Positions 1 through 8,598 of a DNA stretch of 63,168 bases are shown piece after piece. The translations under genes were made by a program, and so were the position numbers. The notes under the pieces are model-generated. The model was given only the letters and a program-made list of their open reading frames with translations, searched no databases and had not been told where the DNA came from. Every line of letters starts with the position of its first letter. Position 1 is the first letter of the stretch. The DNA comes from an uncultured Oscillospiraceae bacterium (GTDB lineage: Bacteria; Bacillota; Clostridia; Oscillospirales; Ruminococcaceae): NCBI GenBank assembly GCA_910579175.1, contig CAJTTB010000017.1, positions 1-63,168 on the forward strand, written 5' to 3'.

Positions 1-73
1 GGTGGGAATTTATTTTTTAACATAAAATTGTTTTATTGTGCAAGCGATTTGCGATGGAACAAAGGATATCTTT

Positions 74-1432
74 TTATATGTGATAATCAATGGATTGAGA
101 TAACTTTCTGATTTTTAGATAATAAGTACTCATCAGTAAAATGGTAGCACCAGTCCATGCGGCAATTTCAGCATAATAAACACCAGATTGTCCAATGATT
201 TTAGGAAGAATTAAAACCACAGATACGCGCATAATAAATTCTATCAGCCCAGAAAGCATAGGTGTGATGGTATCTCCCATACCTTGTAGGGCAGAACGGT
301 AGATATATAGTAAATATAAAATAGGGAGTAATGCACTCATAATCATTAAATAAGTCTTAGCTACTGCAATTACCTGTTCGATTTCATTTGGTTCTCCTGA
401 TACAAATAAACTGACAATCTGCTCGCCAAGGATAAACATCATACAAGAGATGAGTGCAGCGGTTACAATTCCCATGATAGCGCCGGTTTTAACCCCCGAT
501 TTGATACGAGTTAATTGTTTGGCGCCCAAATTTTGACCGGTAAAGGTTGCCATTGAAAATCCAAAGGAGGTAGAAGCGACTTCTAATAAACCATAAAGTT
601 TATTTGTAGCAGTAAAACCAGCAACGAAAATAAATCCAAATCCATTGATAACATATTGTACAACCATACCGCCAATAGAAATGATAATATTTTGGAAGGC
701 GGTTGGTGTGCCAAGTTGAATTAAGCGCTTTATCATATATTGATTGAGTGTCCAGTCAGAGCGTTTTAATTTTAAAAATGAAATTTTTAAGATGGCTTTG
801 AGACAAAATAGTCCAGAAAACACTTGTGCAACTACCGTTGCAATGGCAGCGCCTGCAATTCCCCAATGGAATACAAATACAAAGAGCATATCTAAAATAA
901 TATTGATCACAGAAGCAATTAACATTGCAATGAGTGGTGTTTTTCCATCTCCTAAAGCACGTAGAATAGAGGCGAATACATTGTATGCCATAACGATTAA
1001 AATGCCAGAAAAGGAGATACGCAGATAGATCAAAGAACCAGGAAGGATATTTTCTGGTGTCTTTAGCAGTTTTAATATTGGAAGGGCTGTTAATTGACTT
1101 AAAATTGTCGCTATGATTGCAATGATACCGCCCAATAAATAGGACATAGAAACAGATTTTCTCAATCCTTCCATGTCATTGGCACCAAATCTCTGTGCTA
1201 TCATAATAGAAAAACCCTGTGAAAACCCTGTACTAATTCCCAAAATCAACCAATTTAACCAATCTGCTGCACCCAATGATGCGAGTGCTTGTACTCCTAC
1301 GCCCTGCCCAACAATGATAGTATCCACCATTGTATATAATTGCTGGCAAATATTTCCTAACATTAAGGGAAGTGCAAAGAAAAAAATCAATTTTCCAGGA
1401 TTTCCCTTAGTCATATCTTGGATGCGTGCCAT
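74..1432 (-). CDS. MATE family efflux transporter
   Basis: A 452-residue polytopic membrane protein with about 12 hydrophobic segments in two halves, the size and layout of the MATE (multidrug and toxin extrusion) family, which exports cationic drugs or metabolites using a Na+ or H+ gradient. The N-terminus (MTKGNPGKLIFFFALPLMLG, then a QLYTMVDTIIVG segment) is typical of the DinF/NorM-like Firmicute branch. I chose the ATG at 1432 rather than an upstream ATG at 1459 because AAAAAGGAGGA lies five bases before it. Transcribed away from the metallophosphoesterase gene. The family is clear; the substrate cannot be told. Confidence 0.93.
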   Translation of the reverse strand: MARIQDMTKGNPGKLIFFFALPLMLGNICQQLYTMVDTIIVGQGVGVQALASLGAADWLNWLILGISTGFSQGFSIMIAQRFGANDMEGLRKSVSMSYLLGGIIAIIATILSQLTALPILKLLKTPENILPGSLIYLRISFSGILIVMAYNVFASILRALGDGKTPLIAMLIASVINIILDMLFVFVFHWGIAGAAIATVVAQVFSGLFCLKAILKISFLKLKRSDWTLNQYMIKRLIQLGTPTAFQNIIISIGGMVVQYVINGFGFIFVAGFTATNKLYGLLEVASTSFGFSMATFTGQNLGAKQLTRIKSGVKTGAIMGIVTAALISCMMFILGEQIVSLFVSGEPNEIEQVIAVAKTYLMIMSALLPILYLLYIYRSALQGMGDTITPMLSGLIEFIMRVSVVLILPKIIGQSGVYYAEIAAWTGATILLMSTYYLKIRKLSQSIDYHI

Positions 1433-1455
1433 AAAAATCCTCCTTTTTGGCAAAA

Positions 1456-1519
1456 TCAATAAAACAACTATTATATTTTATCATGTAATATTTTAGAAGT
1501 CAATAAAACGAATTATTAT
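1456..1519. repeat. Imperfect direct repeat overlapping the MATE promoter
   Basis: The 10-mer TCAATAAAAC occurs at 1456-1465 and 1500-1509, each followed by a similar A/T tail (ACTATTAT and GAATTATTAT). The copies are 44 bp apart, about four helical turns, and bracket the -10 region of the MATE promoter. This layout would suit a regulator binding two sites on one face of the DNA, but AT-rich coincidence is possible. Confidence 0.35.
1475..1503 (-). promoter_or_regulatory. Promoter of the MATE gene
   Basis: On the minus strand, TTGACT and TAAAAT are separated by 17 bases, with TG one base before the -10 (extended -10), about 40 bases upstream of the transporter start. Seen directly; activity is inferred. 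Confidence 0.6.
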
Positions 1520-1669
1520 GGACTTTAGAAAAATTGTATCATTTAGAAAAGATTGTCGTTTTCTATAAGAGATGATTGATGCAAAATTTGTAAAATAATG
1601 GGGAAATTAGATAGTATTGCTTCTTTATAAAATGGTAACTTAAAATCAGTTTATTTTTTACAGGATATG

Positions 1670-1678
1670 TGATATACT
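1670..1678 (+). promoter_or_regulatory. Extended -10 upstream of the metallophosphoesterase
   Basis: TGATATACT (TGn plus TATACT) stands 60 bases before the start codon. The -35 region is poor. Nearly the same extended -10 recurs before the aminotransferase gene at 16836-16844. Confidence 0.4.
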
Positions 1679-1737
1679 ATTGCAAAATAATAAAATGATA
1701 ATCAATATGATTTTAACAAATAGAAAGGGGTTTATCC

Positions 1738-2574
1738 ATGAAACATTGGAAAAAATTATTTGGTGTATTAATGGGAATCACTGCATGTTCTATTTCAGGG
1801 CTTTATTATGCACATGAGATAGAACCAGAACAATTGAAGGTTCGCAAGGAAAAGATGATACCAGGGAAACATCAAATGAAAAAGACCATTAAAGTTGTGT
1901 TTTTTTCCGATACACATTTTGGTTCTTTTTATGCTCCTGAGAAGATAAAACAACTATCAGATGTCATCAACCGGCAAGAACCGGATTTGGTATTTTTTGG
2001 AGGAGACTTAATCAATTGTTATCATAAGGATAAACCAGATATTGATCTAATTTCTAATGGGTTGGCACAAATACAGGCTTCCTACGGGAAATTTGCAGTA
2101 TATGGAAATCACGATTATGGAAGTGGCGCGCGTTTTGTATATAAAAGCATTATGGAAAAAGGCGGTTTTGAATTATTGAAAAATGATACACGCACGTTGC
2201 GAGATGCGAAAATTTGTATTAGTGGCTTAGATGATATGCAGTTTGGAAAACCTGACTGGTCAATTCGTCAAAAATATGATGAGGATTATCTTCACATTTT
2301 ATTATCACATGAGCCAGATATTGTAGACCAACTGAATTTGAGTACATTTGATGTTGTCTTTTCAGGACATACACATGGAGGGCAGGTTTATGTTCCCGGT
2401 TTGCGTTCTTTGGTATTGCCATATGGTGGTCGAAACTACCCAAGTGGAACTTATACCGTTAAAAATCAAGCAAGACTTTATGTGAGTAGTGGTGTTGGTA
2501 CAACTGGAATGAAGTTGCGCTTTTGCAATCCACCGGAGATTTTAGTAGTGGAATTGCTAAAAAATAAAGAGTAA
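1738..2574 (+). CDS. Membrane-anchored metallophosphoesterase (YkuE/YaeI-like)
   Basis: A 278-residue calcineurin-like phosphoesterase. The motifs for the two-metal site are in order: DTHFG (about residue 58), GGDLIN (about 96), GNHDYG (about 128), and the C-terminal SGHTHGGQ with one upstream LLSHEPD. A single N-terminal hydrophobic segment (about residues 8-25) gives a signal anchor, so the catalytic domain is probably extracellular. YkuE and YaeI are close relatives; YaeI has phosphodiesterase activity on UDP-sugar lipids. AAAGGGG precedes the ATG. Divergent from the MATE gene, with no obvious partner. Family certain, substrate unknown. Confidence 0.9.
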   Translation: MKHWKKLFGVLMGITACSISGLYYAHEIEPEQLKVRKEKMIPGKHQMKKTIKVVFFSDTHFGSFYAPEKIKQLSDVINRQEPDLVFFGGDLINCYHKDKPDIDLISNGLAQIQASYGKFAVYGNHDYGSGARFVYKSIMEKGGFELLKNDTRTLRDAKICISGLDDMQFGKPDWSIRQKYDEDYLHILLSHEPDIVDQLNLSTFDVVFSGHTHGGQVYVPGLRSLVLPYGGRNYPSGTYTVKNQARLYVSSGVGTTGMKLRFCNPPEILVVELLKNKE

Positions 2575-2713
2575 TGTGGTTTTAAAAATTTTATTTTGGT
2601 AGCAACTCTAGAAAAAATAAAAAAAATATGCTAAAATAAAAAGGGTTTGAAATGTTTAAGTACTTTAAAAAAACCCATTAAAACGATAACCAATCAATAG
2701 AAAGGAAATCTTT

Positions 2714-3451
2714 ATGGCGAAAAAAAGTGTAATATTTGCATGTATGGCAGTCTTATTGATTGCTTGTTTTGGATGTACAAAAACACAACAACCGGATAAT
2801 CAATCTAGTGAAGGTGTTCAAGTGGTTTCTAATCAAGGGAATCAGTCGTCTGAAAGTTCTTCTGAGCCTGTTTCTCAACAAAGTGACCCTTCACAACCTT
2901 CCCAGAGCAGTGAACAAACTGTTTCAGTGCCAGATCAACCACCGGTACAAACCGGGCAAACACAAATATTTACACAGGATTCATTGCAATATGAAATACC
3001 AGCAGATTGGACAGAAGTCTCTGAGATGAGTGACCCAAGTAAAGGTATTTATTTTTTTACAAGGTCTGATATTGATGTGAATACGCAACCTTCTAATGTA
3101 GTTGTAGAAGTAGTAAAGCAATCAACTTCTGATGTTGATGGTATTGATTATTCAGATGTGGAAATGCAACAGAGCTTTCGAGAATATTTTGAGCAGATGG
3201 TGCTTCCTACCAAAACGGGGCATTCTAACTTTAATTTTTCTGTAGAACAAATAAATGGCACTTATGTATATATCCCAGAAATGGACAGAGATACAGGAGA
3301 TGGTAAAACTGTACATCAAACTTACTATTATCCAATGGGTTTGGGATATTCTGTGATTGTTTATGCAACAGATTTTCAGGATGGTATTTCTCCAGATGTA
3401 AAATCAGTGGCAAAGCAAATTATTAGTACATTTCAAGTAATAGGAGAATAA
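2714..3451 (+). CDS. Putative lipoprotein with PsbP-like C-terminal domain
   Basis: A 245-residue protein with a type II signal peptide: positive start, hydrophobic core and lipobox LIAC with the acylated cysteine at residue 18 (a second cysteine at 21 is an alternative). Residues about 25-85 are a low-complexity Ser/Gln/Pro linker. The remainder reads as a compact alpha/beta domain starting near SLQYEIPADWTEV, resembling the PsbP/Mog1-like domains of many clostridial lipoproteins; that assignment is tentative. It is followed after two bases by another lipoprotein gene, so the pair is probably co-transcribed and works at the outer face of the membrane. No enzymatic motif is seen. Confidence 0.75.
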   Translation: MAKKSVIFACMAVLLIACFGCTKTQQPDNQSSEGVQVVSNQGNQSSESSSEPVSQQSDPSQPSQSSEQTVSVPDQPPVQTGQTQIFTQDSLQYEIPADWTEVSEMSDPSKGIYFFTRSDIDVNTQPSNVVVEVVKQSTSDVDGIDYSDVEMQQSFREYFEQMVLPTKTGHSNFNFSVEQINGTYVYIPEMDRDTGDGKTVHQTYYYPMGLGYSVIVYATDFQDGISPDVKSVAKQIISTFQVIGE

Positions 3452-3453
3452 AG

Positions 3454-4068
3454 ATGAAAAAAATGAGATTATTGGGTGTATTGGCAGCCTGCTTATTATT
3501 GACCACAGGATGCAGTGGTGTAGATAAAGATAATGAAACTGCTAAACTTCATAAACAAATACAAGAAATGCAAAAGAAGATTGAACAATTAGAAGGCAAT
3601 CAACAACAATCTCAAGATGTTTCTAATATAGAGAAAGAAAGCAGTGCTGAAAATTCTGAGAGTTCTAGTGACAAAGAAAGCAGTGCTGAAAATTCTGAGA
3701 CTTTTAATGATAAAGAGAGTAGTTCCAAAGATTCTAATCATGAAGAAAGTAACTCCAATCAAATGGATACTAATCAGTATAGCTTGAATGAGTTGACATC
3801 TGAAGTAGAAAAAGTGATGTCCATTATAAAACAGGTTTCCCCAAGTGCGGATATCAAACAGAGGATGAATGAATATTTTGAATTTGAAAGACAAATAAAG
3901 ACAACCGAACACAATATTGAATTGTCAGAGGAACAATTGGAAAATGATTATCGTATGGGCACCATTGATTTGAATACCTATAAACGGTATGAGATTTCTT
4001 TGGATCGTCTCGAGGATCAGCTTGATATGGTTGAAGATCAATTGGAATTTATTTATCAAATGGATTAA
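3454..4068 (+). CDS. Putative lipoprotein with Ser/Glu repeat linker and coiled coil
   Basis: A 204-residue protein with lipobox LTTGC, acylated cysteine at residue 20. It has a short heptad-like segment (about 30-50), then a Ser/Glu/Asn/Lys-rich linker containing a 13-residue direct duplication (KESSAENSE unit), and a C-terminal helical domain whose end alternates Glu, Leu and Asp in coiled-coil style. No known enzyme domain. It starts two bases after the previous lipoprotein gene and is closed by the terminator at 4071-4102. A structural or interaction role at the cell surface is a guess. Confidence 0.75.
   Translation: MKKMRLLGVLAACLLLTTGCSGVDKDNETAKLHKQIQEMQKKIEQLEGNQQQSQDVSNIEKESSAENSESSSDKESSAENSETFNDKESSSKDSNHEESNSNQMDTNQYSLNELTSEVEKVMSIIKQVSPSADIKQRMNEYFEFERQIKTTEHNIELSEEQLENDYRMGTIDLNTYKRYEISLDRLEDQLDMVEDQLEFIYQMD
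3634..3700 (+). repeat. In-frame tandem duplication in the lipoprotein linker
   Basis: A 28-base sequence beginning AAAGAAAGCAGTGCTG is repeated exactly at 3634-3661 and 3673-3700, a 39-base period equal to 13 codons. A degenerate third unit follows near 3712. The perfect match points to recent duplication by slippage or unequal exchange. Confidence 0.85.
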
Positions 4069-4070
4069 TC

Positions 4071-4102
4071 AAAACCTGCTGTATTTTTTACAGCAGGTTT
4101 TT
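4071..4102 (+). terminator. Intrinsic terminator of the lipoprotein pair
   Basis: A 12-bp perfect stem (4072-4083 with 4089-4100, core ACCTGCTGTA) with a T-rich loop, ending in TTTTT. Confidence 0.85.
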
Positions 4103-4267
4103 GTCAAGGATTATTTTGATAGTTTCGTATCTATCATTTGTATTTTATGATAAGAGCTGTAAAGAACCAATCGGTTTTCATCTGTCGTAATTGGGATATA
4201 TCTGATATACAAGAATGAAAGAAAGTAAAGATTTTTTGATTGGACAAATATGTTGGCATATAAAATA

Positions 4268-4296
4268 TGGAAAAGTTAAATAGATTATGCTATACT
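4268..4296 (+). promoter_or_regulatory. Promoter of the 146-aa orphan gene
   Basis: TGGAAA, 17-base spacer, TATACT with an extended TGC before the -10. It lies 60 bases upstream of the orphan start, consistent with monocistronic expression. Confidence 0.5.
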
Positions 4297-4355
4297 GGTT
4301 TTCATAGCAAATTGGTATTTGAATCGAAGAGTATAATCTTAGAAAGGAACATAAA

Positions 4356-4796
4356 ATGAAAGAATCTGAAAAACAAGTAACTTCTGTTCATGATGGCGTA
4401 TCACCAATCATTGTTACAGAAACCGAGGAAACTGCACAGTTTAATCAGCTTTGGGATTATCTTGTTCCACCATCTGGACATGCTAAAACTGCGCAAGGAG
4501 AAATTATCCGCATTGCGGGCAGGGTTCAACATGAATTTTTAAGTAACGGCGGTATCAATTGGGATGATGGATTTCGAAAAATGTTACATATTTTTCCCCA
4601 ATATCTTCGTTTGGGCAATGCCTTTGGCGAAGATGATATTAAGTCGGCGGAAATTTTGACAAATCTTTTGATGGTTGCTGGTGATGAAGGTCGTATTGAC
4701 TATTTTTTGTGTTCTGCATTGTGTGCATGTGCTGTTGCCTGGGTACAACAAAATCCAGAAGTAATCGCTCCTTTGGAAGCGGATTATAACCGATGA
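4356..4796 (+). CDS. Uncharacterised 146-aa protein
   Basis: I do not recognise a named family. It is soluble, acidic, without signal peptide or membrane span, and has a conserved-looking core: PPSGHAKTAQGEIIRIAGR, then NGGINWDD, then a helical stretch. The SG.A.T.QGE..R and NWD pattern resembles small cytosolic proteins I associate with polymorphic-toxin immunity or stress loci, but this is recollection of a pattern and not an assignment. It has its own promoter, an AGAAAGGA ribosome-binding site and a downstream hairpin, so it is probably a single-gene unit between the lipoproteins and the convergent addA. Confidence 0.7.
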   Translation: MKESEKQVTSVHDGVSPIIVTETEETAQFNQLWDYLVPPSGHAKTAQGEIIRIAGRVQHEFLSNGGINWDDGFRKMLHIFPQYLRLGNAFGEDDIKSAEILTNLLMVAGDEGRIDYFLCSALCACAVAWVQQNPEVIAPLEADYNR

Positions 4797-4824
4797 ATTT
4801 CAATTTATAAGGAAGTAGAAAATC

Positions 4825-4875
4825 AACGGTCAAAGCGGGGCGTTAGCCTATTTATTTTAGCTTTGACCGTTTTCT
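4825..4875. terminator. Candidate terminator between the orphan gene and addA
   Basis: A 12-bp perfect inverted repeat (4825-4836 and 4860-4871, AACGGTCAAAGC / GCTTTGACCGTT) with a 23-base loop, placed where two convergent transcripts meet. The T-tract on the plus strand is short, so efficiency is uncertain. Confidence 0.5.
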
Positions 4876-4949
4876 GATTGGTGACTGTTTGTCTTTGTAG
4901 TCAGTGTATCATTTTCTGTAAATAGTGTTTATTTTATATCAAGATATCG

Positions 4950-7900
4950 TTATAACATTTCATCTGGAATACAGATGGTTTTTTCTAGATAGAGTGAATA
5001 GATATAACATTCTTGAATGGGTTTTTCAAAGTATTGGCTCAATGCCTCTTTATAAATTCGAAGTTGATTAAAATAGCGATCAATAAATTCTTGTTCTTGG
5101 TTAAATCGGTCTGTTTTGTAATCTACAAGAATCATTTGATTGGCTTCTTCTATAATGACATCCGCAATTCCCTGCATTAAGATTTTCTCATTAGAAAACT
5201 TTTCACTGATTGTTTCTTCTACCTCTTTGGCATTCATTTCATAAATAAATTGATATTCTCTATGAAGCGTTTTTGCCTTTTTGATGCGCTCAAATAAATC
5301 CGATTGTAAAAATGCTTTGATTTTTTTTCGATTGAGTGCTTTTGCTTCTTTGACTGTTAGATAGTGTTTTGTTACAAGATTTTGTATTTCTGATTCTAAA
5401 TCCTCCTGTGCAGTTGAAAAGTCTGCATACTGCATAAAATGATGTAAAATAGTACCTCTTTGAGCGCCTGTAAAATTTGATTGTTCTGGCAAGGACAGTG
5501 GTTCTAATTCAGAGAGCTGTTCGCCCTGTTTTGCTTTTGCCAGATTAGTAACTGTAATTTTCGCAGGCAGTTCAGATAATTCTTGGTAGTCATAAGTAAA
5601 GGATATTGCGGTTTCTAATTGTTGTAGTATTTGTGGATCAGGTTGTGCTGTGAAAACTGGTTCTGATTGTTCTGTTTGCATATCTGTTCCACAAGATATG
5701 ATATGACACAACAAAGGTACCTGTTGTAATTGCACTGGTTTTTCTGGATAACAGTCAGCAAACGTTTGATAAAATGATTCTGTCTTGCAAAGGGAAGCGA
5801 TTAACCAATGGCAATAACTGCGTTGTTGTAAAAGCCAAAAGGGGGAGATATTGGACGAAAAGGCATTGAATTTTACCGTTTTTTCGATGGTCTTTTCAAT
5901 GTTGTTTAAACTTCCCACCAGAATTAGTTTTTCCTTTGCACGCGTAAGTGCTACATATAATGTTCGCATTTCTTCTGAAAGTGTTTCGCGTTTGCTGGCT
6001 AGGCGAATGGCTTCTAAAGGAAGATTGGTATACTCTTTCAATTCCTCTGGTTTGCGAATGGTCATACCAAATCCCACCTCGCTATTGATCAAATAGGATT
6101 TGTTTAAATCCATTAAATTAAAGGGTTTCCCTAAGTCAGCTATGATACAGATTGGAAATTCTAGCCCCTTAGAACCATGGATACTCATAATTTTTACAAC
6201 ATCTGCCTGTTCTGAAATGGTATTGGCACATTGAAAGTCTTCATTTCGTTCAATGGCTTTGTCAATAAAGCGGATGAATCCATCCAAACCATGATAGCCG
6301 ATTTTTTCATAATTTTCAGCGTAACTGAGCAGAAGTCTGAGATTGGCTCGTTTTTGTTCTCCAGATGACATTGCTTGAACAACAAATAAAAAGCCTGTTT
6401 GGTCATAAATTCGCTGAATTAGACGGTCTGTTGTCAACAATAACGCTTGTTCCCTCAGACGATTTAACAGAGTTAAAAAGGAAAGACAACCGAGATGCCC
6501 CTCTTGTGCCATCTGTTGCAAATTTATGTAAAGTGGACGTTTTCGGTCTTTCAATCGAATTTGGGTGACATCGTCGGGAGTAAATCCAAACATTGGAGAC
6601 ACCAATACAGAAAATAAGGAAATATCTAATAAAGGATTGTCGATGATTCTCAGTAAATCCAACATGACGGCGATTTCAAAAGAGTCAAAATAACCGCTGC
6701 TGGCGTCTGCATAACAGTTGATCTGTTTTTCCTTTAACTTTTTTAAATAACGGTCTGTCTTGGTTTTTTTGGCACGCAGTAAGATACAAAAATCTTGATA
6801 ACGACAGGGGCGCAATTGGTTTCCCTCTTGTACTAGATAACCCTCTGCTACCATTTTTTCAATCAGTGAAGCGATATATTCCGCCTCAATATCTGTTTTG
6901 TGATATCTTTTATCAGATGGCTCTTCATCAGCAATATCGCTAAGACTTAACAGATGAAATTCAGCAGAAGCCTTTTCAAATGGAAGATATGAAGCGGATG
7001 GTTTTAATGCTTCTTCATGATTGTAAAGGATATCCCCCAATTGTTCGGTCATCAAATTGGAAAATATGGTGTTGACGGTTTGCGTCACCTCTTTACGACT
7101 GCGAAAATTATCCTGTAATAAAATTTTATAACAGGAGTGAGGGTCATAAAAGTCAGACTGGTAGGGCTTGAATAACTTTTTTCTTTGTACAAACAAAGTG
7201 GGCATTGCATTTCGAAAGCGATAGATACTTTGTTTCACATCTCCGACTAAAAATAAATTTTGACTGTCGGTCAATATCTCTTGAGAACGAATGGATATTT
7301 TTTCACTTCCTTTAGAAATTGCCCAAAAGATTAGATTTTGTACTTGATTGATATCTTGACATTCGTCTATCATAATCTCATAGTATTGTTCAGATAATGA
7401 AACTGCGACAGGGCTTTTTTGATAGTATTCTCCATCTACTCTAATCAATAAATTGAGTGTAAAATGTTCTAAATCAGAAAAATCAATCATGCCTCGTTCT
7501 AATTTAACCTGTTCTAAACGCAAATAGAATTGTCGTACAAATGAAAATAGGGGGGTGATCAGTTGATTTAGGTCCGTTAAATCCTGTTGATATTCCTGTT
7601 CATTGGTGATTAAACAGCGTTGTTCAAGTTGTGATAATAAGTCTGTTGCAATTTTTCTAAGATCTTTTAATTGCTCTAAAAATTCTTTATCTTCATAGCC
7701 ACGTACAGCGCCAATCCGCTGTTTTTGGTAGCTTCTTAAAATGGAAATCATATGATTCCACTGCTGTGATTGGAATGCTCCAAACAACAATTGCACCGTG
7801 TTTAAATCGTTTTCAAAAGCGGGGGCATACTGTTTGTTGACCAGTTCATCTGTCTGCATAAGATGGAGTGCTTCCATAAGGCAGTATTTTGCCTGCAACA

Positions 7901-8561
7901 ATATCTGTTCAATTTGATGACTCAAGGTCTGTCCCCAAATGGTGCTTAAAAAAGAATCCGTTTGATGATAGGCGTTGGAAAATTTGTCCAACCAAGTTAG
8001 CGGAAAGGGATAAGAGCGAATATATTGATAGATATATAAGGTCATATCCAGTAGTTTTTTATCGTCTTTTTCACAAAGACAATCTGCGAGTTTTAAGAAT
8101 TCTGGTTGTTTTTCCAGATAGCATGTTTCTAACACTTCTTCCAATACTTCGTTTTTTAGAATTTGCAATTCATTTTCTTCTGCCAAACGATAGTTGACAG
8201 GAAGGTTTAAAAGTTCAAAGTGATCCTTTATCAATTCGTTGCAAAGGGAGTGAATTGTAGATATTTTTGCCTTTGACAACATGAGTTGTTGGGATTGTAA
8301 CAGTTGACTTTCTGGGGATTCCTCCAATAAATCGTTTAGTGTTTGTTCTATTCTCTGTTTCATTTCTGCTGCCGCTGCGATAGTAAAGGTCACAATAACC
8401 AATTGATCCGCGGGAACAGAGGGTTGACCGGTTAACAGCTCAATAACATGTTGGGTCAATACTGCGGTTTTTCCGCTTCCAGCAGCAGCGGAAATCAAAA
8501 TATTTCCCTGTCTGACATCGATTGCATGTTGTTGTTCTGGTGTAAATTGTATGTTTGCCAT
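4950..8561 (-). CDS. addA: ATP-dependent helicase/nuclease subunit AddA
   Basis: About 1203 residues, full length for the AddA/RecB-like half of the AddAB complex, which resects double-strand breaks and loads RecA after a Chi site. UvrD-type helicase motifs are all present: Walker A AAAGSGKT (residues 25-32), motif II IDECQDIN (about 398-405), motif III GDVKQSIYRFR, motif V MSIHGSKGLEFP and motif VI LYVALTRAKEKL. The C-terminal RecB-type nuclease has GTILHHF and LVDYKTDRF (about 1145). Motif II is unusual in having Cys and Ile where DEYQDTN is usual. I prefer the ATG at 8561 over that at 8576, because GGAAGGG sits six bases before it. Lies directly downstream of addB. Confidence 0.96.
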   Translation of the reverse strand: MANIQFTPEQQHAIDVRQGNILISAAAGSGKTAVLTQHVIELLTGQPSVPADQLVIVTFTIAAAAEMKQRIEQTLNDLLEESPESQLLQSQQLMLSKAKISTIHSLCNELIKDHFELLNLPVNYRLAEENELQILKNEVLEEVLETCYLEKQPEFLKLADCLCEKDDKKLLDMTLYIYQYIRSYPFPLTWLDKFSNAYHQTDSFLSTIWGQTLSHQIEQILLQAKYCLMEALHLMQTDELVNKQYAPAFENDLNTVQLLFGAFQSQQWNHMISILRSYQKQRIGAVRGYEDKEFLEQLKDLRKIATDLLSQLEQRCLITNEQEYQQDLTDLNQLITPLFSFVRQFYLRLEQVKLERGMIDFSDLEHFTLNLLIRVDGEYYQKSPVAVSLSEQYYEIMIDECQDINQVQNLIFWAISKGSEKISIRSQEILTDSQNLFLVGDVKQSIYRFRNAMPTLFVQRKKLFKPYQSDFYDPHSCYKILLQDNFRSRKEVTQTVNTIFSNLMTEQLGDILYNHEEALKPSASYLPFEKASAEFHLLSLSDIADEEPSDKRYHKTDIEAEYIASLIEKMVAEGYLVQEGNQLRPCRYQDFCILLRAKKTKTDRYLKKLKEKQINCYADASSGYFDSFEIAVMLDLLRIIDNPLLDISLFSVLVSPMFGFTPDDVTQIRLKDRKRPLYINLQQMAQEGHLGCLSFLTLLNRLREQALLLTTDRLIQRIYDQTGFLFVVQAMSSGEQKRANLRLLLSYAENYEKIGYHGLDGFIRFIDKAIERNEDFQCANTISEQADVVKIMSIHGSKGLEFPICIIADLGKPFNLMDLNKSYLINSEVGFGMTIRKPEELKEYTNLPLEAIRLASKRETLSEEMRTLYVALTRAKEKLILVGSLNNIEKTIEKTVKFNAFSSNISPFWLLQQRSYCHWLIASLCKTESFYQTFADCYPEKPVQLQQVPLLCHIISCGTDMQTEQSEPVFTAQPDPQILQQLETAISFTYDYQELSELPAKITVTNLAKAKQGEQLSELEPLSLPEQSNFTGAQRGTILHHFMQYADFSTAQEDLESEIQNLVTKHYLTVKEAKALNRKKIKAFLQSDLFERIKKAKTLHREYQFIYEMNAKEVEETISEKFSNEKILMQGIADVIIEEANQMILVDYKTDRFNQEQEFIDRYFNQLRIYKEALSQYFEKPIQECYIYSLYLEKTICIPDEML

Positions 8562-8598
8562 AGATATCCCTTCCATCTTAATCTATTGTATGAGGCGT

